In this document: positions 1-12,409 of the stretch, in pieces
Layout of the letters: each line of letters begins with the position of its first letter
Numbering within the stretch: position 1 is the first letter of the stretch
Made by a program: the position numbers and the translations under genes
Source: Xestospongia muta
Lineage: Eukaryota; Porifera; Demospongiae; Haplosclerida; Petrosiidae
DNA length: 64,000 nt
Assembly (NCBI GenBank): GCA_963693285.1
Contig: OY848927.1
Coordinates: 4,144,643-4,208,642, forward strand
Direction: 5' to 3'
Notes under the pieces: generated by a model
The model's database searches: none
The model's input: the letters and a program-made list of their open reading frames with translations, nothing else
Told to the model about the DNA's origin: nothing

Positions 1-3000
1 TGATACCAGTTGAGTTCATGAAGATAGTCAGTAATAAAACTATCAGTTATATCAACTGTGAGGTTGACATTAGATCCAATAGCAGTAGATTTTACTTTAT
101 TGCCAACAGGATTAAGAAGATCTATTTAAGAATTAATAATAATTACAAAGAAATTGGGTAGGGCATATTACCTTTTACAGAAATTTTAGTATGTCCTCTC
201 CCCAATGTTGCTCCATTATATTTAACAATACAGTAGTAATTCCCTTGTTGTGTATGTCCCATAGGAACAGTCAATGTTACATTGGGATAAGTAGAAATAG
301 GCTGTGATAATGTAACTCCTGACACAGTAGTCCTCCATTGATAAGTAGTGTTAATAGGAGGACTTGGAGAGACATTACAATGAAGTGTCATTTTACTACC
401 AATAATTACAGAGGACTGGTTTGAACTCAATAATATAGTCACATTATAGAAAACGGTAGAATCTATTGTATTAAAATAATACATAATGTCTCTCTCACTC
501 CTTACTTAAACAGATGACTCCTACATCTTTACCATGATAACAATTATCTACTCCTATACCACTCATATAAGAGCACTGAATTAGATTGTCCTCATTGCCA
601 TGACAACCAACAGATGTCATCTGAACTGGTCCAATGCCTTTTCCAAAGAATGCACCACATACTGGAATAGCTCCTGTATATATAGAAGGTAATGGTCACT
701 TCATTGACTAGTGAATTCCTCACTTAATGTCTGATATCCAGCTTGTCTACATGTTACTAGAGCATCTTGTTCATCCCATCCATTACTACACACACTACCC
801 CAGTATCCATCAAGACATATCTCAACTCTACCCTCATTTAACTGACTACCATTAGATAAACGAATAGCTCCAACATTTGTACATGATTCTGTAAAGTAAT
901 GGACATGATATATATATACTGTTATTATTAGTAATATCATACCTGACTGTGATTTCATTTGACAATCCACACCTGCTCTGATCTCATCATACCAATAGTT
1001 CAAACAATTAGATGGGTTTTGATGTGAACAATGACTCAATGATGTTTCATTTCCATTACAACTGAAATAACGATATCCAACTCTTCCACTTTTAGTTTTC
1101 CAAATTATATCTGTTATAGCTACTGACCCTACAATAAGCTAAAGTATCCACTATCATATAACCAATTTATCTTACAATTGTCATAATATCCAAGTTGTCT
1201 ACATACAATTTTAGCATGAGAATAAGACCAATAATTTGTCTCTGTTGTCATCCATATTCCATCTATACATATCTCAACTTTGCCTTCATTATCACTTTCA
1301 CCATCCACTAAACGAACTGACCAATTATTGCAGTTTACTACATCTGTAGATATAAAGAAACTATTGTAATTAGTGTTAAATATGGTAGCAACATTTTGAC
1401 CTGGACAATAGATTCCTGCAGTATAAGTACATGTTCTATAATATCCATAGTTATCCTTTGAGCATTGAGTTAAAGATGTTTCACTACCTATACAGTTAAA
1501 TCTATCCCATACTAATGGTGCAGATTCTTGACTTCCTCCAAAGAATGAAGACTGACTATAAGCATGCCCTTCAAATGAAGAATAGTTCAAATATTATGAT
1601 GGACATTAAACTTACAGTTGTTATCACTGTGATATCCCAGTTGTCTACATGTCACAACCATGTTTGTTGTATAATACCAATCATCACTACATATAAATCC
1701 CCACACTCCACTTCTACATATTTGTATATCTCCTTCATTTGAACTGTTTCCTCCAACTAATCTGATATCTCCTTCAGTACCGTATCCAGAGTCTGAAGTA
1801 AAAACAAGTCAGTATGTAGAGTCTGCATTAATATTATCTTACTATAACATCTGACTCCAGCAGTATGACCATAATAACAATAAGAACAATTATAAGAATC
1901 ATAACAGGATGAAAAATCTTTGAAACTGCAATTTAAAAGATAAGTCTCTGAACCATTACATTGGACATTCCAAATAAGTTGTTGTAAGTCTCCATCTTCA
2001 AATTGTGATGATGTATAAAATGACGCCCCTATAATATCCACAATTAATAACATACTAATGAATACTAGTTTACATGTTGGGACATATCCCAGTTGTCTAC
2101 AGACAACTTGAGCATCTCTTCTGTCCCAAGAGTAACCACAGACAGTTCCCCATTCTCCATTAACACATATTTCTACTCTTCCTTCATGTGGAGTGGAACC
2201 ATTTACTAATCTAATGTTACCATCACTACAACCAGTGGAATCTAAGAAAGGGTTAATACAAGTCTATAAATTATGTATATATTCTATAAATACCCTTTTC
2301 CATACACCTGACTGCAACATCAGTGGAGTGAGTGTAATCATAAGGATTTGAGCTAATTCCACATTCATCCAGAGTATTCTCATTTCCATTGCAGTAAAGG
2401 TATGCAAAAAGAACAGGACCTGATCCTTGGCCTTGTCCATAATTTTTAAATATCAATACACCTGTATAAAATAACTAATAAACTAAGTTACAAAATTTGT
2501 ATTCAAATTACTTGGTTCCTGATATCCAAGTTTTCTGCAGACAACTTTCCCATCATTTACATCAAATTCAATGTAGGACACAGTTCCCCATACTCCATTA
2601 CTGCAATACTCTACTCTGCCCTCAACCTTATTAGGACCATTAGGTCCAACAAGACGCATAGAACCATTTGTACCACAGCTGCCTGAATGTAAAAGTTACA
2701 AATGATAAATATTTTAATAATAGAATAAATGTGACCTGTTACTACTTCTCCCATACATCTGATACTTGCTCTATTATAACGATTAGATGAAAAACAAGAT
2801 GAACCACTGGTATGAAGGCAGTTCAATAAATTTTTTTCATGTCCAATACATCTCCAGTTAGTTAGTGTTGGTATTTCATGTCCAGTACCAAAGTAGCTAG
2901 ATGATAAATATTGTGCACCTATATATACCAAACATCAAGTGATATATTATTATTATTATTATTACCTGTTGCTGGATAACGTAACTGTCTACAGACTACA

Positions 3001-3699
3001 AATGTTTCTTGATAGCCCCAGTTATTATCACACACAGAATTCCAAGCTCCATTATAACACACTTCAACTGTTCCTTCATTTGGTACCAGTCCATCAGTGA
3101 GACGAACATCACCTTGTGTACAGGAGTTAACTAGAATATAAAATTATGATAATTATGTGATTAGTAGTATAGTATCTATACCTGGACAAACCACACCAAC
3201 ATCTTTTGAGTGAGAGCAACCATAAGGATTGCCAATATCATATGTTCTTGGACATTGCAAAAGGTTACTTTCGGTACCAGTACAGTTAAGTGAATTTAGC
3301 CATATTGGTCCATTACCTTGTCCATATTGTGCATTTGGATAGTATGTCACAGCTATTAAGTATTAAATTTACGTAGTAATATTTTTATTCTCACTTTGTC
3401 CTCCATCCACTTCATATCCCAGTTGTCTACAAACCACTTTAGTATCATTAAAGTCAAAAGAGTCATCACATACTGTACCCCAAACAAAATTTATACAAAT
3501 CTCCAGTCTTCCTTGATTAGTGGAACCTCCATTTACTAACCTTAAAGATCCATGTTCACAATTGACATTATATTGACCTAAAACAAAGAAAAATCATAAT
3601 AAAAGCACACACACTTTGTTATTAGTGAGTACACATTTGACAAATAAGACAACCTTTTACACAAAAGGCCAATAAGATGAGTAAAGGAAGCAACTCCAT
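1..3699 (-). CDS. Gene A: SRCR-Ig receptor, 5' part (3' end outside window)
   Basis: Probable secreted or membrane receptor with seven SRCR domains followed by Ig-like domains. Exons in transcription order: signal peptide 3654-3699; SRCR1 3395-3577 and 3182-3352; SRCR2 2966-3130 and 2736-2918; SRCR3 2512-2682 and 2294-2461; SRCR4 2074-2241 and 1843-2028; SRCR5 1616-1792 and 1401-1568; SRCR6 1176-1343 and 943-1128; SRCR7 709-888 and 506-673; Ig1 172-462; Ig2 from 121 to the edge. Each boundary has GT/AG signals and every intron is phase 1. First half-exons carry the EGRVEIC...W...VCRQLGY pattern, second ones the GxGPI...CxGxE...C pattern. The start is [16 protein letters not shown]; an in-frame ATG five codons upstream (3712-3714) is an alternative. 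No lesion is visible. Further Ig domains, membrane helix and tail should lie left of the window. Closest relative in the window is gene B, about 8.7 kb away. Confidence 0.8.
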
Positions 3700-3714
3700 G
3701 ACAAAATAGATCAT

Positions 3715-4170
3715 AGTGAACAAAGTAACTCAAACTGTTTACATAGCACTTACCAGTAGATATATTATTTGTTTTTCAATTTGTCGTACTAAGGATATTT
3801 ATCTTATGTAAATGAAAACATGTGTGGGAATTAGACAAACACAAATGAATAAATACACATGTATTATTCATTATTCCATTAGTTTAATTATTAGCATTTA
3901 CACAATATAAATTTAATATTATTATAATGCATTCTATTTTGATTGTTAATGTCATGATCTATTACTTTATTAAGAAGGTTGTCTAAAAGCAAATTTAATA
4001 GCATTTAGTGTATATAACATAATTCTACAAATTGATGTCACTTTTAATTATATATAACAATACAGTACACTATTATAGAAACATAATACAAGTTGTAATG
4101 AGAATATAATACTACTTGTAGCATATAAACATGCAATCAACAACATTGGTTTTACTATTATATTCTTACC
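3715..4170. other. Upstream spacer of gene A
   Basis: About 450 AT-rich bases upstream of gene A with no gene I can recognise. A very similar stretch lies upstream of gene B (12425-12890), so it belongs to the 8.7-kb duplicated unit and presumably holds the promoter. I see no clear TATA box comparable to those of genes D-H. Confidence 0.5.
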
Positions 4171-4179
4171 TTTTATGTA

Positions 4180-4320
4180 TAGCAATCAGTATATGATGCA
4201 TTCTTTGGGAAGAATATTGGATCAGTTCATAAGACATATGTTGGTTGTCATGGCAACAAGGACATCAGTGCTCTTACATCAGTGGTATAGGAGCAGATAA
4301 TTGTTATCATATCAACTACT
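4180..4320 (+). pseudogene. Inverted SRCR7 second-half relic
   Basis: This stretch reads in the sense direction on the plus strand, opposite to every other family member. It matches the second SRCR7 exon (CATATGAC.TCTGTTGGTTGTCATGGCAA, then the TATAGGAG.AGATAATTGTTATCAT part) but is degenerate and lacks a flanking exon. An equivalent inverted relic sits at 12895-13040 upstream of gene B, so the inversion predates the A/B duplication. Confidence 0.6.
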
Positions 4321-4619
4321 GAGAATACAATTTAAAGTGATAATGTACACATACATAATGTATGATTATATAGTTAAACATGTAGACACTTGATACATTA
4401 AACATTTAATGTTATGTTTTCCACTAATGTGTTTTCTTTGTTAATGGAGGCTAATAATTATAATAAAACAACAAGAAAATGCAAACAAGAGTATAAAGTG
4501 ATATTAATTCTCCATGTACATGAACACTTACATTAATTTGATGTCATTTTAACAGACCTTGCTGTAACTGGTAGTTGTTCCTTACCAAAATAGACCTAAT
4601 CCAAACACCTCATCTCCTT

Positions 4620-5580
4620 ATAGATCATATCCAACTTGTCTACATGTTACTAGATGAGAATCCTGTTCATTCCATTCAGTATTACACACACTACCCCAGT
4701 ATCCATCATGACATAGTTGACTTCCGTTAAACAAGGGAATAGCTCCAATATACAGATCTCAAATTGCTTTCATTTATAATCACTTTCTTCACCCACTCTA
4801 AGCAAACTGACCAATTATTACAGTTGTATGCATCTGTAGTTACAATTGTTTACATAAATTTCAAACTGCAATATCTTCTGAACATTAGTTCTGGAAAATT
4901 AAATCTAAGCTGTGATTTATTTTATCTGAACTATTAATCCAAGGAACTTAAATACAGTAACTGTGATACCTATAGTTGTAGTTAGGGCACGAGGTAGACG
5001 TCTCATTTCCTCAACAATTAAATTCATCCCTTACTAATGAAGCTGTGTCTTGAATTGCATAAAAAAACTGATAATAAACATGCTCTTCATAATTCAAATA
5101 TAAAATATACTACTAACAAGCATCCTTATCACTGACATATAACACTAGATAAATTACTAGTTACAAACACCCACTATGACCAGTAACTATATATCAATCC
5201 TCATACTTCACTTCTACATATTTGTTGAGCTTGACACAAATTGTTTTAATTGTCATAGCTATTGAACAATGAAAACAAAATTAAAGTCTAAAATAACATC
5301 ACAAAGCAAAATAGTAAACTGTGTGTACTTGTTAACAGCTGATTATTAATACTATATATAATAAAAACATAAGAGTAAACTAAATATACTGTAAAAAATG
5401 GCATATAAAGTTAGGTAGGCTGTAGTAAATTTTGTTTTTGTCAGTTCAATAGTACTGACTGCTATAGGACCTGTACTTGATGTTTCCTCCTTAGTGTAAC
5501 CTGGTGTTTTGTCTAATAGTTTACTAATATTCATATAGACTTTGCTGTATGTTGTACTTCCTTTTGTGTTTTTGAAGTCT
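4620..5580 (-). pseudogene. Relic P1a: decayed SRCR exons and tail exon
   Basis: A decayed family member. Going up in coordinate I recognise SRCR7 first half (about 4625-4745), SRCR6 first half (about 4770-4845), SRCR5 second half (about 4980-5100), a trace of SRCR5 first half (about 5130-5230) and a cytoplasmic-tail exon (about 5350-5590). The tail part keeps KTSKTQKEVQHTAKS, close to the tails of E and I, but then meets a stop and a frameshift. The flank at 5245-5345 resembles the 3' flank of genes E and G. Exon order is scrambled relative to a normal gene and reading frames are broken, so this is debris. Confidence 0.6.
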
Positions 5581-5611
5581 TTGTTGGTCTAGTTATTCTT
5601 GATTTCAACAA

Positions 5612-6323
5612 CAAAACTATCAGTTATATCAACTGTGAGGTTGACATTAGACTCAATAGTTGGGTATTTTACAACAGGATGTGGTAGACCTAAATGGATA
5701 TTACAAAGCAGTCTGATATTACAAAATAATCTTCATGAATTTACCTTGAATGGATATTTGTGTATGTCCTCTCCCCAATGTTACTCTATTATATTTAACA
5801 ATACAGTAGTAATTCCCTTGTTGTGTATGTCCTGTAGGAACACTCAATATCACATTGGGATAAGTAGAAATAGGTTGTGATAATGTAACTCCTGACACAG
5901 TAGTCCTCCATTGATAAGTAGTGTTAATAGGAGGACTTGGAGAGACATTACAATTTAAAAGCCCTCCAATCGAATTAATGTCAACATTTATCAAATCAGC
6001 ATCACCATTTTGATCAAATGTCACTCTCAGTTTCTCTATCAATTTAGAGTTCCCATTAACCCTGTAAATACCCTCTTGATTAAGACCTATTGACAACATA
6101 AGAATTCATTAAACTAATAAAACCAGCCTGTTATTATTAATAAGTAGCCATTGTCATGTGATCTTACCATGCTCTTCAATATGTTCCACTATTTTCTTAA
6201 CAATAAGAGGGATATTTGATTGTATTACAGGTTGCTGGGTATCAGTTGGTGAAGAAAGCTTTTGTGGATCTTCTGATGATGTTGGCAGTTGTGTTGGAGG
6301 GACTCCAAAAGTTAAAGTACTAC
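5612..6323 (-). pseudogene. Relic P1b: RhoGAP N-terminal part joined in frame to Ig1
   Basis: Two spliceable exons encode the start of a RhoGAP domain, the GTPase-activating domain for Rho-family proteins. Exon 6168-6323 contains LTFGVP and IPLIVKKIVEHIEEHG; after a short intron, exon 5745-6086 starts LNQEGIYRVNGNSKLIEKL, which includes the family's arginine-finger motif (EGIYRVNG). At about 5954/5955 the RhoGAP sequence changes abruptly into the receptor Ig1 domain ([15 protein letters not shown]...). The hybrid exon is 342 bases, an exact multiple of three, and keeps phase-1 borders. The following Ig2 exon (right border 5699) is cut after about 30 codons and reaches a stop near 5590. The rest of the RhoGAP domain is absent. 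A possible further upstream exon lies at about 6430-6543 (MKRVFGSPLMKKK), with an unresolved donor. Most likely a duplication breakpoint; a transcribed chimera cannot be excluded. Confidence 0.7.
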
Positions 6324-6549
6324 CTACAAAGCAAAAAGAATAAAGCATTATTACTATCTTAGGATTGAGTGAAAAACTTATTACTGAGTCAGTACAAGAT
6401 TATAAAGTTGATATAAAGAAATTACTTAAAATATCCAATGACTGTGCACTTTTTTCTTCATCAAAGGAGATCCAAATACTCTCTTCATTTTTGAAGTGAA
6501 TCCATTTGAAGTTGGACTTTCAGAGTCAATAGTTTTCCAGTAGCTGTAA

Positions 6550-7185
6550 TATAGAAAGGATTTATTAACTTATTTGACTACAGCAGCTGTGACAGTGAAT
6601 GAAGGCATTCACTGTGATATTTAATGTGATGATGACTCTTGTCATGGAGGAATAATTTTATTGCTTACCTCTTCAGATTTTACTTGGACCAATCTTCCAT
6701 TCCTAGATGTCATTATTATGTCAGATGTCAGATAATATTATATCACTGATATTATTTTAGGATCTGTTGTTCACTGATCATCAGTAACTGCCACAGTAGA
6801 ACTATATTATGTCGAAGACAAAATCCCTCCTTCTTCTGCAGGAGGGTCTTTCAAGTGCAGGGAAGAGCTCTTGAGGTTGCGATAAGTGTTCTTGTGGTCT
6901 ATTCTTCAAATACTTTGTTGTGTTTATTTTACACTGGTAACCCACATGAGGGCCTGACATTAGTATTAATAATTAAATATTCATAGTTGTCTCCACCCCT
7001 TATTGATTAATAATTATTTTATTATGTTTTAAAAAATTTAGCCAGGGAAGGATATATTTAAAAACTACAAATAAAAGACAATATTTTAATTAGTAGCTTA
7101 TATCCATAGCAATACTATGTAGCTTATTGAGTTGTGCCTGAGTTCTGTTGTAGCTGATTACCTTGTCACTAACTTGTTGGCTGGG
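6550..7185. other. Spacer and 3' flank of gene B
   Basis: No gene recognised. A minus-strand AATAAA (plus-strand tttatt, 7018-7023) lies about 165 bases beyond the gene B stop and could be its polyadenylation signal. Around 6905-6960 there is a block resembling the intergenic repeat seen near 29690, 43680, 50850 and 57880 (tactttgttgtgt...). Confidence 0.4.
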
Positions 7186-7537
7186 TTAGTCATATATGTT
7201 CATAGGTTCATAAACTTCTATTTCCTCTTCCATATCTACATAATCTTCATCTTTATTGTAAAGCTTGGGTTTTGGTTTGATCGGTGGTTTTGTACCTGCT
7301 TTTTTATAATTAGGCTTTGCCAGCTGAGCTTTGGATGTGTCGACATACTTGGAATTCACTTGGTGTTTCACAGCTGGTTTTTGCACACTAAAAGGATGTA
7401 GATTATCATTAAATACTTCCTTTTTTATTTGTAAGTTGACATCTGGTACCCTAACACCTTGTCTTGAACTGTTACAAACACTTTCTGATTCATTGTTCTT
7501 TTCTGTAGTACTACGACGAAGTATTGCCATAAAAACT
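7186..7537 (-). other. Gene B cytoplasmic tail with two YxxM motifs
   Basis: About 116 residues after the membrane helix, beginning VFMAILRRST. The last part has a Pro/Lys-rich stretch (KPPIKPKPKLY) followed by DEDYVDM, six residues, then YEPM and a terminal NIYD. YxxM is the known binding consensus for the SH2 domains of the PI3-kinase p85 subunit. The tail shares no obvious sequence with those of C, D, E or I, so it came from another source or diverged strongly. Confidence 0.65.
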
Positions 7538-10500
7538 CTGAATAAATATCAAAATTAAAACCTATACATTCAATTTTGACTTACACTCCAATCACAATGA
7601 CAATCACAAATACAATGGCTGAACTGAAGAATCCAGCTATAAACAGACCAGCTAGCAAGCCAACACTATTACTACCAGTGTCCTCTGTTAATGTACCAGC
7701 AGTACCAGCAGTACCAGCATCAGTGTTTGATGTTGTGTTGGTAGTGTCCTCTGTTAATCTAACTATATCAGTTGTTATCACTATAACTGTATTGTCCACA
7801 GCACATTTGTAATCTCCATATTTACTACCAGTTTGATCTTCCTCAGTATTATAGACTAATTGAGATGATCCAATAGTGTTAGCAACAGACAGTCCATTCT
7901 TCATCAGTGTAATGTTATAATATAGAGGATAACCACCACTAACTGAACACACTAACACAGCATTAGATGTTGAGTTAAAATTGGTTTTATCTGTTGTCAA
8001 GTTTACTGATGGAGTTTCTATAATAAAGATTTAATCATAATGTTATATTTAGTTGTATTAGTACTAACCATAGTATTCCAGTCTTTGTACTATAGAATCT
8101 ATGACAATAGTTGATAAATTAAGATAATTGGAAGAAGTTAGGAAATTTTGATATGATTCACTACAACTCAATGATGAGAGTACTGTTGAAGATGTAACAG
8201 TTAGTTGAGACTCATAATATCCAGAGTCTAACACAGTAGGATTGTCAATACTCAAACTGTAATATGGTTGAGAATATAATATCAAGTAACTAGTGATCAT
8301 TCCTGAGGTAACCCTACTACCATCATGATACCAATATACTTGTACCTCATTACTGTATTGTTTGTCCTCATTAAGAAAACTAATGACTACAGCTTTCTGG
8401 GTTGTCTTATTAAAACCAGTGACAGGATAAGTAGAAGATGAACATCTAGCTGACTTTGTAATATCATCTCTATCTCCTAAATTAATAACAAGTTTATGTT
8501 AGTTATACAAGTGTCCTAGCTTACCCTCAACAGAGACATAGAACACAGCAGGACTCAATACTGGATAGTGTCTTAGAAGTTGTAGGAGTTTCTGTTCACA
8601 GTCTCTATTGAGACCATCAAATTTAAGAGAGTATTCTCCTACATATTCTTTAGTAATATTGGTAATAATCAGTGTCTTATTATCATTAGTAATAATGTAC
8701 TTGTTGTAGGTATTAACAATCTGTTGACCATTATGATACCAGTTGAGTTCACGAAGATAGTCAGTAATAAAACTATCAGTTATATCAACTGTGAAGTTGA
8801 CATTAGACCCAATAGTGGTAGATTTTACTTTATTGTCAACAGGATTAAGAAGATCTATTCAAGAATTAATGATAGTTATTATGAAAATGGCTATGTCTTA
8901 CCTTTAACATAAATTTGTGTATGTCCTCTCCCCAATGTTACTCTATTATATTTAACAATACAGTAGTAATTCCCTTGTTGTGTATGTCCTGTAGGAACAG
9001 TCAATGTCACATTGGGATAAGTAGAAATAGCCTGTGATAATGTAACTCCTGACACAGTAGTCCTCCATTGATAAGTAGTGTTAATAGGAGGACTTGGAGA
9101 GACATTACAATGAAGTGTCACATTACTACCAATAGTTACAGAGGACTGGTTTGAACTCAATGATATAGTGACATTATAGAAAATGGTAGAATCTATTGTA
9201 TTAAAGAAAATATATAATGTGTCTCTTACTCCTTACCTAAACAGATGACTCCTACATCTTTACCATGATAACAATTATCTACTCCTATACCACTTATATA
9301 AGAACACTGAGTTAGATTGTTCTCATTGCCATGACAACCAACAGATGTCATATGAACTGGTCCAATACCACTTCCAAAGAATGCACCATACATTGGAATA
9401 GCTCCTGTATATATAGAAAGTAATGGTTAATTCAGTGAATAGTGAATTTCTCACTTAATGTCTGATATCCAGCTTGTCTACATGTTACTAGAGCATCTTG
9501 TTCATCCCATCCATTACTACACACACTACCCCAGTATCCATCAAGACATATCTCAACTCTACCCTCATTTAACTGACTACCATCAGACAAATGAATAGCT
9601 CCAATATTTGTACATGACTCTGTAAAGTAATAGACATGATATATATATACTGTTATTATTAGTAATACCATACCTGACTGTGATTTCATTTGACAATCCA
9701 CACCTGCTCTGATCTCATCATACCAATCATTCAAATAATTAGATGGGTTTTGATATGAACAACCACTCAATGATGTTTCATTCCCAATACAACTGAAATT
9801 ATGATATCCAACTCTTCCACTTTTAGTTTTCCAAATTATATCTGTTATAGCTACTGACCCTACAATAAACTAAAGTATTCACTATCATATAACCAATTTA
9901 TCTTACAATTGTCATAATATCCAAGTTGTCTACATACAATTTTAGCATGAGAATAAAACCAATAATTTGCCTCTGTTGTCATCCATATTCCATCTATACA
10001 TATCTCAACTTTGCCTTCATTATCACTTTCACCATCCACTAAACGAACTGACCAATTAATGCAGTTTACTACATCTGTAGATATAAAGAAACTATTGTAA
10101 TTAGTGTTAAATATGGTAGCAACATTTTGACCTGGACAATAGATTCCTGCAGTATAAGTACATGTACTATAATATCCATAGTTATCCTTTGAGCATTGAG
10201 TTAAAGATGTTTCACTACCTCCACAGATAAATCTATCCCATACTAATGGTGCAGTGTCTTGACTTCCTCCAAAGAATGAATACCGACTATAAGCATGCCC
10301 TTCAAATGAAGAATAGTTCAAATATTATGATGGACATTAAATTTACAGTTGTTATCACTCTGATATCCCAGTTGTCTACACGTCACAACCATGTTTGTTG
10401 TGTAATACCAATAATCACTACATATAAATCCCCACACTCCACTTCTACATATTTGTACATCTCCTTCATTTGAACTATTTCCTCCAACTAGTCTGATATC

Positions 10501-12409
10501 TCCTTCAGTACAATATGTAGAGTCTGAGAGAATTAAAAGAAAGTCTACATCACTGTATTAACATTATCTTACTATAACATCTGACTCCAGCAGTACGACC
10601 ATAATAACAGGATGAACTAGGATTATATTGATAACTACATGATAGTAGAAATGTCTCTGAACCACCATTACTACATTGGACATTCCAAATAAGTTGCTGT
10701 AAGTCTCCATCTCCAAATTGTGATGATCTATAAAATGATGCCCCTAGAATATCCTCAGTTAATACTATGTATATACTAATGAATACTAGTTTACATGTTG
10801 GGACATATCCCAGTTGTCTACAGACAACCTTAGCATCTCTTCTGTCCCAAGAGTAATCACAGACAGTGCCCCATCCTCCATTCACACATATTTCTACTCT
10901 TCCTTCATGTGGAGTGGGACCATTTACTAATTTAATGTTACCATCACTACAACCAGTGGAATCTAAGAAAGGGTTAATATAAGTCTACAAATTATGTATA
11001 CATTCTATCAATACCCTTTTCCATACACCTGACTGCAACATCAGTGGAGTGAGTGTTATCATAAGGATTTGAGCTAATTAAACCACATTCATCCAGAGTA
11101 TTCTCATTTCCATTGCAGTCAAGGTATGCAAAAAGAACAGGACCTGATCCTGGGCGTTGTCCATAATCTCTAAATATCAGTACACCTGTATAAAATAACT
11201 AATAAACTAAGTTACAAAACTTGTATTCAAATTACTTGGTTCCTGATATCCAAGTTTCCTGCAGACAACGTTCCCATCATTTACATCAAAATGTAAGTAG
11301 GACACAGTCCCCCATACTCCATTACTGCAGTACTCTACTCTGCCCTCAATCTTATTAGGACCATTAGGTCCAACAAGACGCATAGAACCAGTTGTACCAC
11401 AGCTGCCTGAACGTAAAAGTTACAAAATGATAAATATGTTAATAATAGAATAAATGTGACCTGTTATTACTTCTCCCATACATCTGATACTTGCTCTATT
11501 ATAACGATTAGATGAAAAACAAGACGAACCACTGGTATGAAGGCAGTTTAATAATTTTGTTTCTTTTCCAATACATCTCCAGTTAGTTAGTGTTGGTATT
11601 CCATGTCCAGTACCAAAGTAGTTAGATGATAAATATTGTGCACCTATATATACCAAACATCAAGTGATATATTTTTATTATTATTATTACCTGTTGCTGG
11701 AAGACTTAACTGTCTACAAACTACAAATGCTTCTTGATAGCCCCAGTTATTATCACACACAGAAGTCCAAGCTCCATTATAACACACCTCAACTGTTCCT
11801 TCATTTGGTACCAGTCCATCAGTGAGACGAACATCACCTTGTGTACAGGAATTATCTAGAATATAAAATTATGATAATTACGTGATTAGTACTATACTAT
11901 CTATACCTGGACAAATCACACTAACATCATCTGAGTGAGAGCAACCATAACGATTCCCAATATCATATGTTCTTGGACATTGCAAAAGGTTACCCTCAGT
12001 ACCAGTACAGTTAGGTGAATTTAGCCATATTGGTCCATTACCTTGTCCATAGTTTGCATTTGGATAGGATGTCACAGCTATTAAGTAATAAATTTATGTA
12101 ATAATATTTTTATTCTCACTTTTTTCATATCCCAATTGTCTACAAACCACTTTAGTATCATTAAAGTCAAATGAGTCATCACATACTCTGCCCCAAACAA
12201 AATTTATACAAATTTCCAGTCGTCCATAATAAGTACCTCCATTTTTCAGCCTTAAAGATCCATGTTCACAATTGTCATTATACTGACCTAAAACAAAGAA
12301 AAATGATAATAAAAGCACACACACTTTGTTATTAGTGAGTACAAATTTGACAAATAAGATGACCTTTTACACAGAAGGCCAATAAGATTAGTGAAAGATG
12401 CAACTCCAT
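7186..12409 (-). CDS. Gene B: 7 SRCR - 4 Ig receptor with YxxM tail; one donor site lost
   Basis: Exons: signal peptide 12364-12409 ([16 protein letters not shown]); SRCR1 12120-12287, 11907-12077; SRCR2 11691-11855, 11461-11643; SRCR3 11236-11406, 11015-11185; SRCR4 10795-10962, 10573-10743; SRCR5 10347-10523, 10132-10299; SRCR6 9907-10074, 9674-9859; SRCR7 9440-9619, 9237-9404; Ig1 8902-9192; Ig2 8525-8854; Ig3 8069-8476; Ig4 plus stalk and membrane helix 7585-8017; tail 7186-7537. The sum is 4275 bases (1424 residues), in frame. Unlike the other genes, Ig4 runs straight into a Thr-rich stalk (LTEDT twice) and the helix LLAGLFIAGFFSSAIVFVIV, with no separate membrane-proximal domain. The donor after SRCR7 first half reads TT instead of GT (plus strand 9438-9439), so translation would stop after EKFTIH unless another site is used. 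Either a recent lesion or a secreted seven-SRCR form. Confidence 0.72.

Noticed and set aside
1515..1742. Plus-strand open frames over SRCR and Ig exons in many units
   Set aside because: They are antisense shadows of conserved minus-strand exons and recur because the exons recur.
5352..5534. Apparent small membrane protein on the minus strand
   Set aside because: It is a frameshifted relic of a cytoplasmic-tail exon (KLLDKTPGYTK corresponds to ELLNKTLYYS of E) running into flanking AT-rich sequence.
6830..6862. ccctcc...ggaggg stem near the gene B 3' flank
   Set aside because: A six-base stem with a loop of about ten bases is expected by chance in this length of sequence.
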